From CAIJXB01 sp964439595 (GTDB taxonomy: Bacteria; Chlamydiota; Chlamydiia; Chlamydiales; Rhabdochlamydiaceae): a stretch of 44,438 nt of DNA. Position 1 is the first letter of the stretch. Every line of letters starts with the position of its first letter. This document shows positions 24,967 through 32,710 of this stretch, in pieces. The position numbers were made by a program, and so were the translations under genes. The stretch covers positions 1 through 44,438 of the forward strand of contig CAYTOK010000017.1 in assembly GCA_964439595.1 (NCBI GenBank). Reading direction: 5' to 3'. Under the pieces are notes generated by a model. The model did not search any database and was not told where the DNA came from. It saw nothing but the letters and a program-made list of their open reading frames with translations.

Positions 24967-26232
24967 ATGCGTAGTACACGTTATCGTTGGGTTGTTACCG
25001 GGTTAATTTTTTTGATTACCCTAATAAATTTCGTAGACCGTTCAGCTATTTCTTTTGTTATCGAACCTTTAAAAAGAGAATTTAACTTTACAGATACGCA
25101 GTTTGGGATGATTTTATCTGCCTTTGGTCTTGGTTATGTCCTTCTAACGGCTTTCGGTGGGTGGCTTGTCGATCTTTGGGGAGCTCGTATTGTGTGGCCC
25201 TTGGCTGCGATCGGCTGGTCTCTATGCGTTGGTTTCTTGGGATTTGCAGAAAGTTTTTTTGGATTTATTGCTTTACGTTTTCTTCTTGGAGTTACCGAGG
25301 GTCCCCACTTTCCTTCGATGTCACAAGCAGTAAGCAACTGGCTTCCTGCTTCAGAAAGAGCTAGGGCCCTATCCCTTGGACTTGTCGCCATACCCATTTC
25401 TTCCGTAATCGGAGCTCCTATTTCAGCATACCTTGTTGCTGATTTTGGATGGAGAACTATGTTTTTTGCTATTAGCTCTATAGGTATTGTTTGGGCTGTT
25501 GTTTGGTACATTGTTTTTAGAGATCGCCCTAAGGATTCGAAGTACGTTAATGAAGCGGAACTTAAAGTAATCGGCACTAGAAATGAGAGTGTGGAAACTA
25601 GAAAAGAGCCTATCGATTGGCGTTTTATTTTAACTCACCCAGCTCTTATAGCAAATAATATAGCTTACTTTGCTTACGGATACATGCTTTTCTTTGCTAC
25701 CTTATGGCTTCCTGGTTATTTTTTATCACAGCATGGGCTTAATCTTAAAAGCGTTGGTCTTTTCTTGATCATCCCTTGGTTTGTTGCTGCTGTCTTTTTA
25801 AAAGCTGGAGGTATTCTTTCTGATTGGCTATACCGTAAAACCGGAAGCGGTCGTTTAGCAAGAGCGCACCTTATATGGAGCAGTCAGCTTTTATCTGCTG
25901 CTTTTTTTGTTCTTCTTGGGTTCACGGATACATTAGGTCTTTCTATTCTATTTCTAAGCCTAGGATTAGGATTTGGGCAGTTGCCGCAACCGGCTTTTTT
26001 TAGTGTTAACATAGATATAGCTAAAGAGCGTGCAGGCTCTGCTCAGGGAGTTACATCAAGCTGCCTTTCTTTAGCAGGTATTATAGCCCCCCTTATGACG
26101 GGGTGGTTAATTGACTACACAGGTAACTATAAAGGAGCATTTTTGCTTTTAGCGGGGCTTACTAGCCTAGCCGTAATTGTTGTAATCTTATTTCACCACC
26201 CGGACAAAAAAAGGGTAGTAAGGACAGCTTAA
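24967..26232 (+). CDS. MFS transporter, anion:cation symporter (ACS) type
   Basis: 421 residues from ATG 24967, chosen because GAGG lies five bases upstream; the in-frame 27 residues before it lack an RBS. Twelve membrane segments. Family features include NFVDRSAISFVIEPLKREF in helix 1, the loop 2-3 motif GWLVDLWGARIVWPLAAIGWS, and RFLLGVTEGPHFPSMSQAVSNWLPASERARALS, typical of the sugar-acid/organic-anion permeases (hexuronate, galactonate, glucarate, phosphate types). Substrate probably an organic or inorganic anion with H+ or Na+. A near-consensus TTGACA lies at 24790-24795, but no convincing -10 follows at 17 bp. YchJ starts 13 bp downstream. Confidence 0.9.
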   Translation: MRSTRYRWVVTGLIFLITLINFVDRSAISFVIEPLKREFNFTDTQFGMILSAFGLGYVLLTAFGGWLVDLWGARIVWPLAAIGWSLCVGFLGFAESFFGFIALRFLLGVTEGPHFPSMSQAVSNWLPASERARALSLGLVAIPISSVIGAPISAYLVADFGWRTMFFAISSIGIVWAVVWYIVFRDRPKDSKYVNEAELKVIGTRNESVETRKEPIDWRFILTHPALIANNIAYFAYGYMLFFATLWLPGYFLSQHGLNLKSVGLFLIIPWFVAAVFLKAGGILSDWLYRKTGSGRLARAHLIWSSQLLSAAFFVLLGFTDTLGLSILFLSLGLGFGQLPQPAFFSVNIDIAKERAGSAQGVTSSCLSLAGIIAPLMTGWLIDYTGNYKGAFLLLAGLTSLAVIVVILFHHPDKKRVVRTA

Positions 26233-26245
26233 ATAAAGGGGCCTT

Positions 26246-26668
26246 ATGAAAATTTGTCCTTGTGGATCAATGCAAGCCTATAAAACCTGTTGCGCCCCTT
26301 TTCATAAAGGGGTGCTTCCTAAAACGGCATTAGAGCTAATGCGTTCTAGGTATTCTGCCTACGCGCTACACTTACCTGACTACATTATCGAAACTACCCA
26401 TTTAGATAGTCCTTTTTTTTTAAAAGATCCTCTGATTTGGAGACGTGAAATTACAGAGTTTTGTCTGCATACCCGCTTTGAAAAGCTAGAAATTCTTCAT
26501 ACAGAAGAAAAAGAAGATAAGGGAACTGTTATTTTTAGAGCGCATCTTTTTCAGGGGGATAATAATGTGTCTTTTCAAGAAGATAGCTCTTTTCTTAAGG
26601 TAAATGGAAAGTGGCTTTACTTTAAAGGATCTGTAAGTCCTTTTAAACCAATTGGCTTTACGTTGTAA
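26246..26668 (+). CDS. YchJ-family protein with SEC-C motif
   Basis: 140-residue UPF0225/YchJ protein. The N-terminal SEC-C zinc motif is CPCGS...YKTCCAPFH with Cys4, Cys6, Cys15, Cys16 and His20 as candidate zinc ligands. The family block ALELMRSRYSAYALHLPDYIIETTH follows, then an NTF2-like beta-rich domain ending in EDSSFLKVNGKWLYFKG. Other YchJ proteins keep a second C-terminal SEC-C motif; this one ends without it, as short versions do. RBS AAGGGG. Function in the family is not established. The 3' end overlaps convergent pgl by 11 bp. Confidence 0.88.
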   Translation: MKICPCGSMQAYKTCCAPFHKGVLPKTALELMRSRYSAYALHLPDYIIETTHLDSPFFLKDPLIWRREITEFCLHTRFEKLEILHTEEKEDKGTVIFRAHLFQGDNNVSFQEDSSFLKVNGKWLYFKGSVSPFKPIGFTL

Positions 26669-27413
26669 TCTTCTTTAACAGAAGAGCTGCAGCTTCGTCA
26701 TCCAGAATCCAAAGAGCTGGGTGTTGCTTTGTCCCTACGCGCTCTACCGGATAGATTCCAGGTTTTTCAGAAAATATCTCCAATACTTTTTCTTGTTTGC
26801 CTTTGCCAAGGACATAGAGCACAATGTTTTGTGCGGAATTAATACAGTCAAAAGTTAAGGTCATTCTCCAAATACTTTTTTGAGGTATGTAGTTTGCAAT
26901 AACCCATCTGTTTAAAGTAGATAATCCAGCAGTTTGAGGAAATAAAGAAGCTGTGTGGCCATCTTCTCCCATGCCAAGCATAAGATAATCAAATCCTGTC
27001 GGAATTTCTTTATGTAAGAGCTGTTCATAGGCTAATGCCTGGTTTTCTATAGAAACTTCTGCAGCCATGCGATGAATTTGCGTAGGGGGAATGCCTACTT
27101 TAGAAAAACCTGATTCCATAGCCATATGGTAATTGCTGTCCGGGTCTTCCGGAGAAACCGCTCTTTCATCACTCCAAAATAAATGGACCTTATCCCAGTC
27201 TATCTGTTCTGCATAAGGGGAGGTTGTAAGTAAAGCAAAAAGAGCTTTAGGAGTGGATCCACCAGAAAGAGCTGCTTTGAAGCTGCCTTTTTCTGAAATA
27301 GCTTTTTTATACGCCGTTATAAAGTGGTTTGCGCTAAATAGTAGAGCGGCTGTTACATCACCTGGAATAGCAATACTTCTTCGCTCGTCAAAATTAAAGG
27401 CTTGGCCTAGCAT
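26658..27413 (-). CDS. pgl: 6-phosphogluconolactonase
   Basis: DevB-type lactonase, 251 residues, that hydrolyses 6-phosphoglucono-1,5-lactone, the second step of the oxidative pentose phosphate pathway. Family motifs: ALSGGSTPKALFALL (phosphate-binding loop), VHLFWSDERAVSPEDPDSNYHMA, and MLGMGEDGHTASLFP, which carries the catalytic His. RBS AAAGGAAA precedes the ATG, inside the end of opcA (7-bp overlap). Last gene of zwf-opcA-pgl. The order zwf-pgl is standard in Chlamydia (devB); here opcA lies between. Confidence 0.96.
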   Translation of the reverse strand: MLGQAFNFDERRSIAIPGDVTAALLFSANHFITAYKKAISEKGSFKAALSGGSTPKALFALLTTSPYAEQIDWDKVHLFWSDERAVSPEDPDSNYHMAMESGFSKVGIPPTQIHRMAAEVSIENQALAYEQLLHKEIPTGFDYLMLGMGEDGHTASLFPQTAGLSTLNRWVIANYIPQKSIWRMTLTFDCINSAQNIVLYVLGKGKQEKVLEIFSEKPGIYPVERVGTKQHPALWILDDEAAALLLKKITT

Positions 27414-28489
27414 GGTGCATTTCCTTTGAGAATGACTTGCAACGCTTCTATGTAATGTTCACTAGTTCCTTTATGGCAGATTTCTTTTACAAGCGACTGA
27501 CCGGACTCCCTTTTCGAAACTTCTATATGACTGAGTAAAGAGCATTCTGTTGGGGTGCTATGTTTAAAGGAAATGCGGTCTGGCGTATCTTCTTTGCGTA
27601 AAAAGGCAAAAGATTCTCCCTGCGAAGTTTCTACTTCTAAGGAAATAATCATTCCTGGAGGAAGTTTATTGCTTTTTACCTCTTTTAGGTGTACCTGAAA
27701 AGGTCCTTCAGAGGCTTGGTATGTAAAAATAGAGCCATCTTCTTTTTGTGGGACGACTTTCCATTTTAGACGGCTAGCAATCCACGCTTGCAAATAGATC
27801 GCTTGGATTTTTGTATGACAAAAAAAGGGCGTTTCTTCTGCATTATAAGTGATTGTGACAGCCGATGTCTTTTGTAATTTTTCTATGATTGCAGGTGTTG
27901 ATAGAGTGGAACTAATTAAAGATCTCCAGCTTTCAAACCTTGCCCAGTTAAGGTCGGCTATTTCAAAGTGGTTTTTTTGTTTTTTTGTTAAAATAGAATT
28001 TGCAAATAGAGTAAGATTTTCGCTGGCTTCAGAGTCAAAAATAATGCGAGTCGCAAATCCTTTCAATTCTTCAAAGAGCGAGTCATTTTTAGAAGGATCT
28101 TCAGGCCACACTAAGAAAATAGGAAGGTCGGGAATGAGGTGGGGAAGGAGAAGAAAGGGGATTTTATTTTCTTCTTTCCCAGAAGTGTCAATTTCAATGA
28201 GGTCACAGGTAATATCAAACTCTCCTTGTTTGGTAGAAATCACGGAGACCGCTGTTTTTAGACTGTCTGGAAGAGTAGGATCTGAGGAAAGAAAAAAGAC
28301 TCTAGCCGGAAATTTTTCTAAGGTGTTATAGGCTACCTTGCGTAAGTACTCCTCCCTTGGAGATTTTTTAGAGAAAAACACTAAATTAAATAAAGAAGCC
28401 CTGATTTTATTTTTATTTTCATTGGCATTCCAAAGATCATCTAATGTGGACTGAATCTCTGAAGGGGGGACAACATGCTCTGCTTTCAT
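27407..28489 (-). CDS. opcA: OpcA-like glucose-6-phosphate dehydrogenase assembly protein
   Basis: 360 residues from ATG 28489, chosen because GGAGG lies five bases upstream and the ATG overlaps the zwf stop as ATGA; an ATG 12 bases further upstream is less likely. The central block FLLLPHLIPDLPIFLVWPEDPS matches the OpcA signature (LPHL.PDLPVFLWW), preceded by the N-terminal RASLFNLVFFSKKSPREEYLRKVAYNTL and followed by DLNWARFESWRSLIS, also typical. In cyanobacteria and actinobacteria OpcA activates or assembles G6PDH; here it is translationally coupled to zwf, strongly suggesting the same job. Family assigned from motifs. Confidence 0.88.
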   Translation of the reverse strand: MKAEHVVPPSEIQSTLDDLWNANENKNKIRASLFNLVFFSKKSPREEYLRKVAYNTLEKFPARVFFLSSDPTLPDSLKTAVSVISTKQGEFDITCDLIEIDTSGKEENKIPFLLLPHLIPDLPIFLVWPEDPSKNDSLFEELKGFATRIIFDSEASENLTLFANSILTKKQKNHFEIADLNWARFESWRSLISSTLSTPAIIEKLQKTSAVTITYNAEETPFFCHTKIQAIYLQAWIASRLKWKVVPQKEDGSIFTYQASEGPFQVHLKEVKSNKLPPGMIISLEVETSQGESFAFLRKEDTPDRISFKHSTPTECSLLSHIEVSKRESGQSLVKEICHKGTSEHYIEALQVILKGNAPC

Positions 28490-30033
28490 AGTAACCTCCA
28501 AGTTCTTCCGTCTATATTAAGTAGTTCATCTGCTTCTTTAGGTCCAAAGCTCCCTGAAGGGTAGAAGGTTAAGCCTTCGCCTTTTTCAGTACCCCAGCTT
28601 TCTAATACAGGGCTTAAAAGCTGCCAGGAGGCGAAAACCTCATCTTCCCTAGCAAAAAGGGTGTTATCTCCTAAAATGCAGTCTAATATTAGTCTTTCAT
28701 AAGCTTCAGGGGGTGTTGTTCCAAAGTATTGGCCGTATTGAAAGTTCATTTTTACCGGCTGTATGAAATTACTGGACCCGGGAACTTTACAGTTTATTTT
28801 GAATGAGGTGCCTTCATCTGGTTGAATGCGTATTGTTAAAACGTTAGGTTCGTTTTTTTTGCCGGGATGCTGAAAGAGAACTGAAGGAGGGTCTTTGAAA
28901 AATACGGAGATCTCTGTTCCCTTTTTAGGTAATCTTTTACCTCCTCTAATATAAAAAGGCACCCCGGCCCAGCGCCAGTTATCTAGATAGAGTCTCATAG
29001 CTACGTAGGTTTCTACGAAGGAATTTGGATTTACATTTTTTTCTGCTCTATATCCTGCGACGGGTTCCCCATTGATATATCCTGCATTATATTGTCCTCT
29101 AATAGCGGAGCTTTTTAGATTAGAAAGATCAAAAGGACGGATGGACCTGATAGCCTTGACTTTTTCATCGTGGATTGCCGTCGCAGAGAGGTTTGAAGGA
29201 GGTTCCATAGCAATAAGAGAAAGCAATTGCATGATGTGGTTTTGTAAAATGTCTCGTAAAAAACCTGCTTCTTCCCAAAAAGCACCTCTTGTCCCTATGC
29301 CGATGTCTTCTGCCACTGTAATCTGTACATGGTCTATATAACGGTTATTCCAAAGGGATTCAAAGAGGGAATTAGCAAAGCGTAGAACTAATAGGTTTTG
29401 TACTGTTTCTTTGCCAAGGTAGTGGTCTATACGGTAAATTTGGTTTTCTTTTAAAGACCGGGTAAGCTCTGTTTGCAGATTATAAGCAGAGGAAAGGTCG
29501 TGTCCAAAGGGTTTTTCTATGATGATACGAGACCACTTATCTTGCACTTTATCTTCTTGGTAGATGAGGTTTGCTTTATAGAGGTTTTCACATACAAGAG
29601 GAAAGAAGCTAGGTTGTATGGAGAGGTAAAAAACTCTATTTCCTTGCGTTCCAAGCTTGCTATCTAGATTTTTTAAAAGCTCTGAGAGCTTCTTAAAGCC
29701 TTGCTCATCATGAAATTCTGACTGGTGATAAAAAAGCTGCTGCTCAAAAGTTTTCCAGATAGCCTCATCAATAGGTTTTACTCTAGAAAATTTGCTTATC
29801 GCTTCTTTCATTTCTGCACGAAATTCTTCATTTGTTTTTTCTCTTCTTGCGAAACCTACGCAAGCAAACTGAGGAGATAAAAGTCCTTCTCTAGCTAAGT
29901 TGTATAGCGCAGGTATTAGCTTTCTAGCTGTAAGGTCTCCCGTTGCGCCAAAAATAACTAAGATACAAGGTACGGCGAATCGTGTGGGGAGGTCTACTTC
30001 TTGGAATGGATTTGTAAAAATAGTTTCAGACAT
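28486..30033 (-). CDS. zwf: Glucose-6-phosphate 1-dehydrogenase
   Basis: First enzyme of the oxidative pentose phosphate pathway: oxidises glucose 6-phosphate to the lactone with NADP+. It has 515 residues, the usual length. The Rossmann loop GATGDLTARKL starts at Gly29, the EKPFG block is at 173-177, and the active-site RIDHYLGKE is at 201-209, with the catalytic His and substrate-binding Lys. RBS GAGGA sits just before the ATG. It leads the zwf-opcA-pgl operon, whose genes overlap by a few bases. A 386-bp non-coding stretch lies upstream and probably holds the promoter. Confidence 0.97.
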   Translation of the reverse strand: MSETIFTNPFQEVDLPTRFAVPCILVIFGATGDLTARKLIPALYNLAREGLLSPQFACVGFARREKTNEEFRAEMKEAISKFSRVKPIDEAIWKTFEQQLFYHQSEFHDEQGFKKLSELLKNLDSKLGTQGNRVFYLSIQPSFFPLVCENLYKANLIYQEDKVQDKWSRIIIEKPFGHDLSSAYNLQTELTRSLKENQIYRIDHYLGKETVQNLLVLRFANSLFESLWNNRYIDHVQITVAEDIGIGTRGAFWEEAGFLRDILQNHIMQLLSLIAMEPPSNLSATAIHDEKVKAIRSIRPFDLSNLKSSAIRGQYNAGYINGEPVAGYRAEKNVNPNSFVETYVAMRLYLDNWRWAGVPFYIRGGKRLPKKGTEISVFFKDPPSVLFQHPGKKNEPNVLTIRIQPDEGTSFKINCKVPGSSNFIQPVKMNFQYGQYFGTTPPEAYERLILDCILGDNTLFAREDEVFASWQLLSPVLESWGTEKGEGLTFYPSGSFGPKEADELLNIDGRTWRLL

Positions 30034-30083
30034 AGTTCCTCTATCTTATTTTGTTGGTAGACTTAAATAAACCACGGAACGGG

Positions 30084-30135
30084 ATTTTTCTGAAAGAGTA
30101 AAAAATTTTAAACAGATTTGGCTATTCAGAAAAAT
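30084..30135. repeat. 11-bp perfect inverted repeat upstream of zwf
   Basis: ATTTTTCTGAA (30084-30094) and TTCAGAAAAAT (30125-30135) are perfect inverted copies separated by 30 bases. They lie 50-100 bp upstream of the zwf start codon, in the likely promoter or leader. Could be an operator pair or an RNA hairpin; nothing distinguishes these. Confidence 0.6.
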
Positions 30136-30298
30136 GGCTAATGATATTTTTATTAGTTGTTGTAAAATTAAAAAACTTGCTTGTTTTAATGGCTGATAAT
30201 CAAGTTGTTGAAGCTTCTATAAATTTTAAGAAACCTCACTAAAAGTTCTTTTTAATCTTGGGGTAGGACACTAGTTTATTAGTTCTTGCGGAGTAATC

Positions 30299-30327
30299 CG
30301 TGTATTTGGAGAAAAGTCAAATACGCG
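30299..30327. other. Stable hairpin in the yqgF-zwf gap
   Basis: A 10-bp stem (CGTGTATTTG with CAAATACGCG, one G-U wobble) around a 9-base loop. No T-run follows on either strand, so it is not a simple terminator. It is the most stable element of the candidate structured region. Confidence 0.6.
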
Positions 30328-30419
30328 TGTTAGGACATCTGAAAGAGAGCAAGGAACGAGTTCATCCTCTTGATAGCGCGGAAACATTGTCTCTCAAGTC
30401 ATGGAGGAAGCTGCAGCCC

Positions 30420-30866
30420 TTATTCTTTTAAGAAAATTGTGGATTGATTAGCACAGAAATCGAGATAATTTTGCAGGATTAATGTAGCTGCAAAAGTATC
30501 AGAAAGAGAGGCTCGTTCTTTTCTAGATAAGAGCCCCTCTTTCATTAGTCTATCCGCCTGAGAGGAAGAGAGCCTTTCATCCCAAAAAATGCAGGGGATT
30601 TTAAGATAGGAAGAGAGGGCCTCTCCAAATACCCTTGCTTCTTTAGCCATCTGGCCCTCTTCTCCGTTAAGAAGTAGAGGAAGTCCTATTACAAGCAAAT
30701 CTACCGGCAGTAGCTTTTGTATTTTTTTTTCTATTTCTAAAAAGGTGACATGGTTTTTTTTATGGGTTTTACAAACGTCTAGAGGGCTAGATAAAATTTT
30801 TCGTTCGTCAGAATGAGATATCCCAATCCGAGCCCTGCCAAAGTCAATGCCTAAAAATCGTCCCAA
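30420..30866 (-). CDS. yqgF: YqgF/RuvX-family Holliday junction resolvase-like protein
   Basis: 148-residue RNase H-fold protein of the YqgF (RuvX) family, implicated in 16S rRNA 5' end processing and in nucleic-acid cleavage. Motifs: GIDFGRARIGISHSD (first catalytic Asp), LVIGLPLLLNGEEG, and WDERLSSSQADRLM (second acidic site); the C-terminal SDTFAATLILQNYLD carries the third Asp. Start is TTG at 30866, with AAGGGG upstream lying across the pyrG stop, 1 bp away. It is therefore coupled to pyrG, the same pair as in Chlamydia (CT183-CT184). Confidence 0.92.
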   Translation of the reverse strand: MGRFLGIDFGRARIGISHSDERKILSSPLDVCKTHKKNHVTFLEIEKKIQKLLPVDLLVIGLPLLLNGEEGQMAKEARVFGEALSSYLKIPCIFWDERLSSSQADRLMKEGLLSRKERASLSDTFAATLILQNYLDFCANQSTIFLKE

Positions 30867-30867
30867 A

Positions 30868-32490
30868 TTACCCCTTTTTCTTGTGTTTGTTTTCTAATGA
30901 TGCCTTGATAAAGTCTCTAAAAAGGGGATGAGGCTCTGTTGGTTTTGATTTGAATTCCGGATGGAATTGCACTCCGACCATCCAAGGATGGTCTATGACC
31001 TCTGTAATCTCTACAAGGCTTCCTTTTTCTAGAGTTCCCGAGAAAAGAAGGCCTGTTTTTTCCATGCGTTCTTTGTAGAGGTTATTGAATTCCCACCTAT
31101 GGCGGTGTCTTTCTGAAATGTGGGTAGCTCCGTAGGCGGCAGCAGCTTTAGATCCTTCTTTAATAAGGCAATCATAGGCCCCAAGTCTCATGGTTCCTCC
31201 AAGGTCTACCACGCCTTTTTGTTCGCTTAGTAAAGAGATTACGGGGTCAGGGGTATTAGGATCGACCTCTGTTGAATTAGCTTCTTTAAGCCCAAGAACA
31301 TGACGGGCAAATTCAATGCAAATAATTTGCATGCCAAGGCACAGTCCAAGGTAAGGAATTTTTTTTTCTCTACATAATTTGGCTGTAAAGATTTTGCCTG
31401 AAAATCCTCTTTCTCCAAATCCTCCGGGAACGAGATATCCGTCACATCCACCCATGTAATCTTCTAATTCAGTAATTCCGGTTAGTTTTTCCGCGTCAAA
31501 AGGGCGTATTTCTAACTCCACTTGATTACTAATGGCCGCGTGCTGAAGCGCTTCAAATACGCATTTATAGGCATCTTGGTGTTGGAGATATTTGCCAACA
31601 ATTCCAATTGTTACCTTTTCTTTGGGGGCATAAAGCTTTTCTAACATAGCTTCCCAGTGAGATAAATCTGCTTTTTTGCCAGATAAAGAAAGAAGTTCGC
31701 AAATTCTGGCATCTAGTCCTTGCTTATGTAAGAAAATAGGCACTTCATAAACGCTATTTGGAACATCGGGCTCATCAAAAACAGCTTCTTTAGGTACACT
31801 ACAAAAAAGACTGATTTTGTCTTTTATTTCTTCAGATAGGCTTTTTTCACAGCGACAAAGGACGATGTCAGGGATGATCCCGATTCCTCTTAGAACTTGT
31901 ACAGAATGCTGCGTAGGTTTGGTTTTTACTTCTCCTGCCGTTTTTAGATAAGGCACATAGGTAAGGTGAATATTTAGGCAGTCTCTAGGTCTTTCGTAAC
32001 GGAATTGACGGATAGCTTCGAAAAAAGGGAGAGATTCTATATCTCCGATAGTTCCCCCAATTTCAACCATAACAACGTCTATACCGGGCTCTATTTTAGC
32101 GGCATTGAGTATTCTCTGCTTTATCTCATCTGTGACGTGAGGGATAACTTGGACTGTTTTCCCTAAATAATCACCCCTTCGTTCTTTTTTGATCACCGTA
32201 TCGTAGATTTGCCCTGATGTGGCATTGGAAGCCTTTGTCAAATGCGCGTGGGTAAATCTATAATAATGTCCGAGGTCGAGGTCTGTTTCAGCCCCGTCAT
32301 CTGTTACATACACTTCGCCATGTTGAAAAGGGTTCATGGTTCCAGGATCTACGTTAAGGTAAGGATCTAGCTTTAACATGGCTATTTTAAGGCCTCGACT
32401 TTCAAGGATTGTAGCAATGGATGCAGAGGTAAGACCTTTTCCTAGAGAAGAAACAACTCCTCCGCTCATGAAGATAAATTTGGGTTGCAT
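30868..32490 (-). CDS. pyrG: CTP synthase
   Basis: Amidates UTP to CTP using glutamine and ATP. 540 residues from the ATG at 32490, which gives the canonical N-terminus MQPKFIFMSGGVVSSLGKG; 21 in-frame upstream residues are non-conserved and lack the RBS (AAGG is found before 32490). The synthetase domain occupies roughly 1-270 and the class I glutamine amidotransferase domain roughly 290-540. The nucleophile Cys384 is in GLCLGMQ, with the His510/Glu512 pair in VQFHPE. Chlamydiae import nucleotides from the host but retain PyrG. It heads the pyrG-yqgF pair. Confidence 0.97.
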   Translation of the reverse strand: MQPKFIFMSGGVVSSLGKGLTSASIATILESRGLKIAMLKLDPYLNVDPGTMNPFQHGEVYVTDDGAETDLDLGHYYRFTHAHLTKASNATSGQIYDTVIKKERRGDYLGKTVQVIPHVTDEIKQRILNAAKIEPGIDVVMVEIGGTIGDIESLPFFEAIRQFRYERPRDCLNIHLTYVPYLKTAGEVKTKPTQHSVQVLRGIGIIPDIVLCRCEKSLSEEIKDKISLFCSVPKEAVFDEPDVPNSVYEVPIFLHKQGLDARICELLSLSGKKADLSHWEAMLEKLYAPKEKVTIGIVGKYLQHQDAYKCVFEALQHAAISNQVELEIRPFDAEKLTGITELEDYMGGCDGYLVPGGFGERGFSGKIFTAKLCREKKIPYLGLCLGMQIICIEFARHVLGLKEANSTEVDPNTPDPVISLLSEQKGVVDLGGTMRLGAYDCLIKEGSKAAAAYGATHISERHRHRWEFNNLYKERMEKTGLLFSGTLEKGSLVEITEVIDHPWMVGVQFHPEFKSKPTEPHPLFRDFIKASLENKHKKKG

Positions 32491-32620
32491 GCTGGACCTT
32501 ATGGTTTTTATAGGTAAAAGAAGGATTTTAAGTAGATCCCGCATAAAAATCAATCGGTTGTTTACCTAAATAGTTTTTAGTTTTTTTTGTATTTTTAATT
32601 ATTTAACTATTAACTAGTTG

Positions 32621-32634
32621 ATTATTTAAATAAT
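32621..32634. repeat. AT-rich palindrome in the leader of the triple-repeat gene
   Basis: ATTATTTAAATAAT is a perfect 14-bp palindrome, 77 bp before the start codon, in an almost pure A/T stretch (about 32570-32695). Possible binding site for a silencing or bending protein; chance is not excluded in such AT-rich DNA. Confidence 0.45.
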
Positions 32635-32710
32635 TAAATAAATTAAATCTTAATAATTTATAATTAAATTTTTGGTAAATTGAATGATAAATGATTATAG
32701 AGGGGTGTTT

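Larger units (their letters stand above)
30034..30419. other. Non-coding gap between yqgF and zwf
   Basis: 386 bp with no convincing ORF on either strand. The part next to zwf is AT-rich and should hold its promoter. The part nearer yqgF (about 30260-30419) is less AT-rich than other gaps and has several pairing elements: a strong hairpin at 30299-30327 and GAGAGCAA (about 30344) opposite TTGTCTCTC (about 30388). This could be an untranslated leader or a small structured RNA. I could not match it to tmRNA, RNase P, SRP or a confident 6S RNA. Confidence 0.4.

Noticed and set aside
25134..25577. 147-codon minus-strand open frame within the MFS transporter gene
   Set aside because: Antisense to a well-conserved transporter; no RBS and a low-complexity composition.
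27849..28331. 160-codon plus-strand open frame across opcA
   Set aside because: Antisense to OpcA, which has a recognised motif and ATGA coupling to zwf.
30140..30419. tmRNA, RNase P RNA, SRP RNA or a firm 6S RNA in the yqgF-zwf gap
   Set aside because: I could not find the conserved landmarks (tmRNA acceptor-like ends, P RNA GAGGAAAGTC, SRP GGAAG/AGCA loop), and the fold does not clearly match the 6S shape. Kept only as a possible structured RNA.
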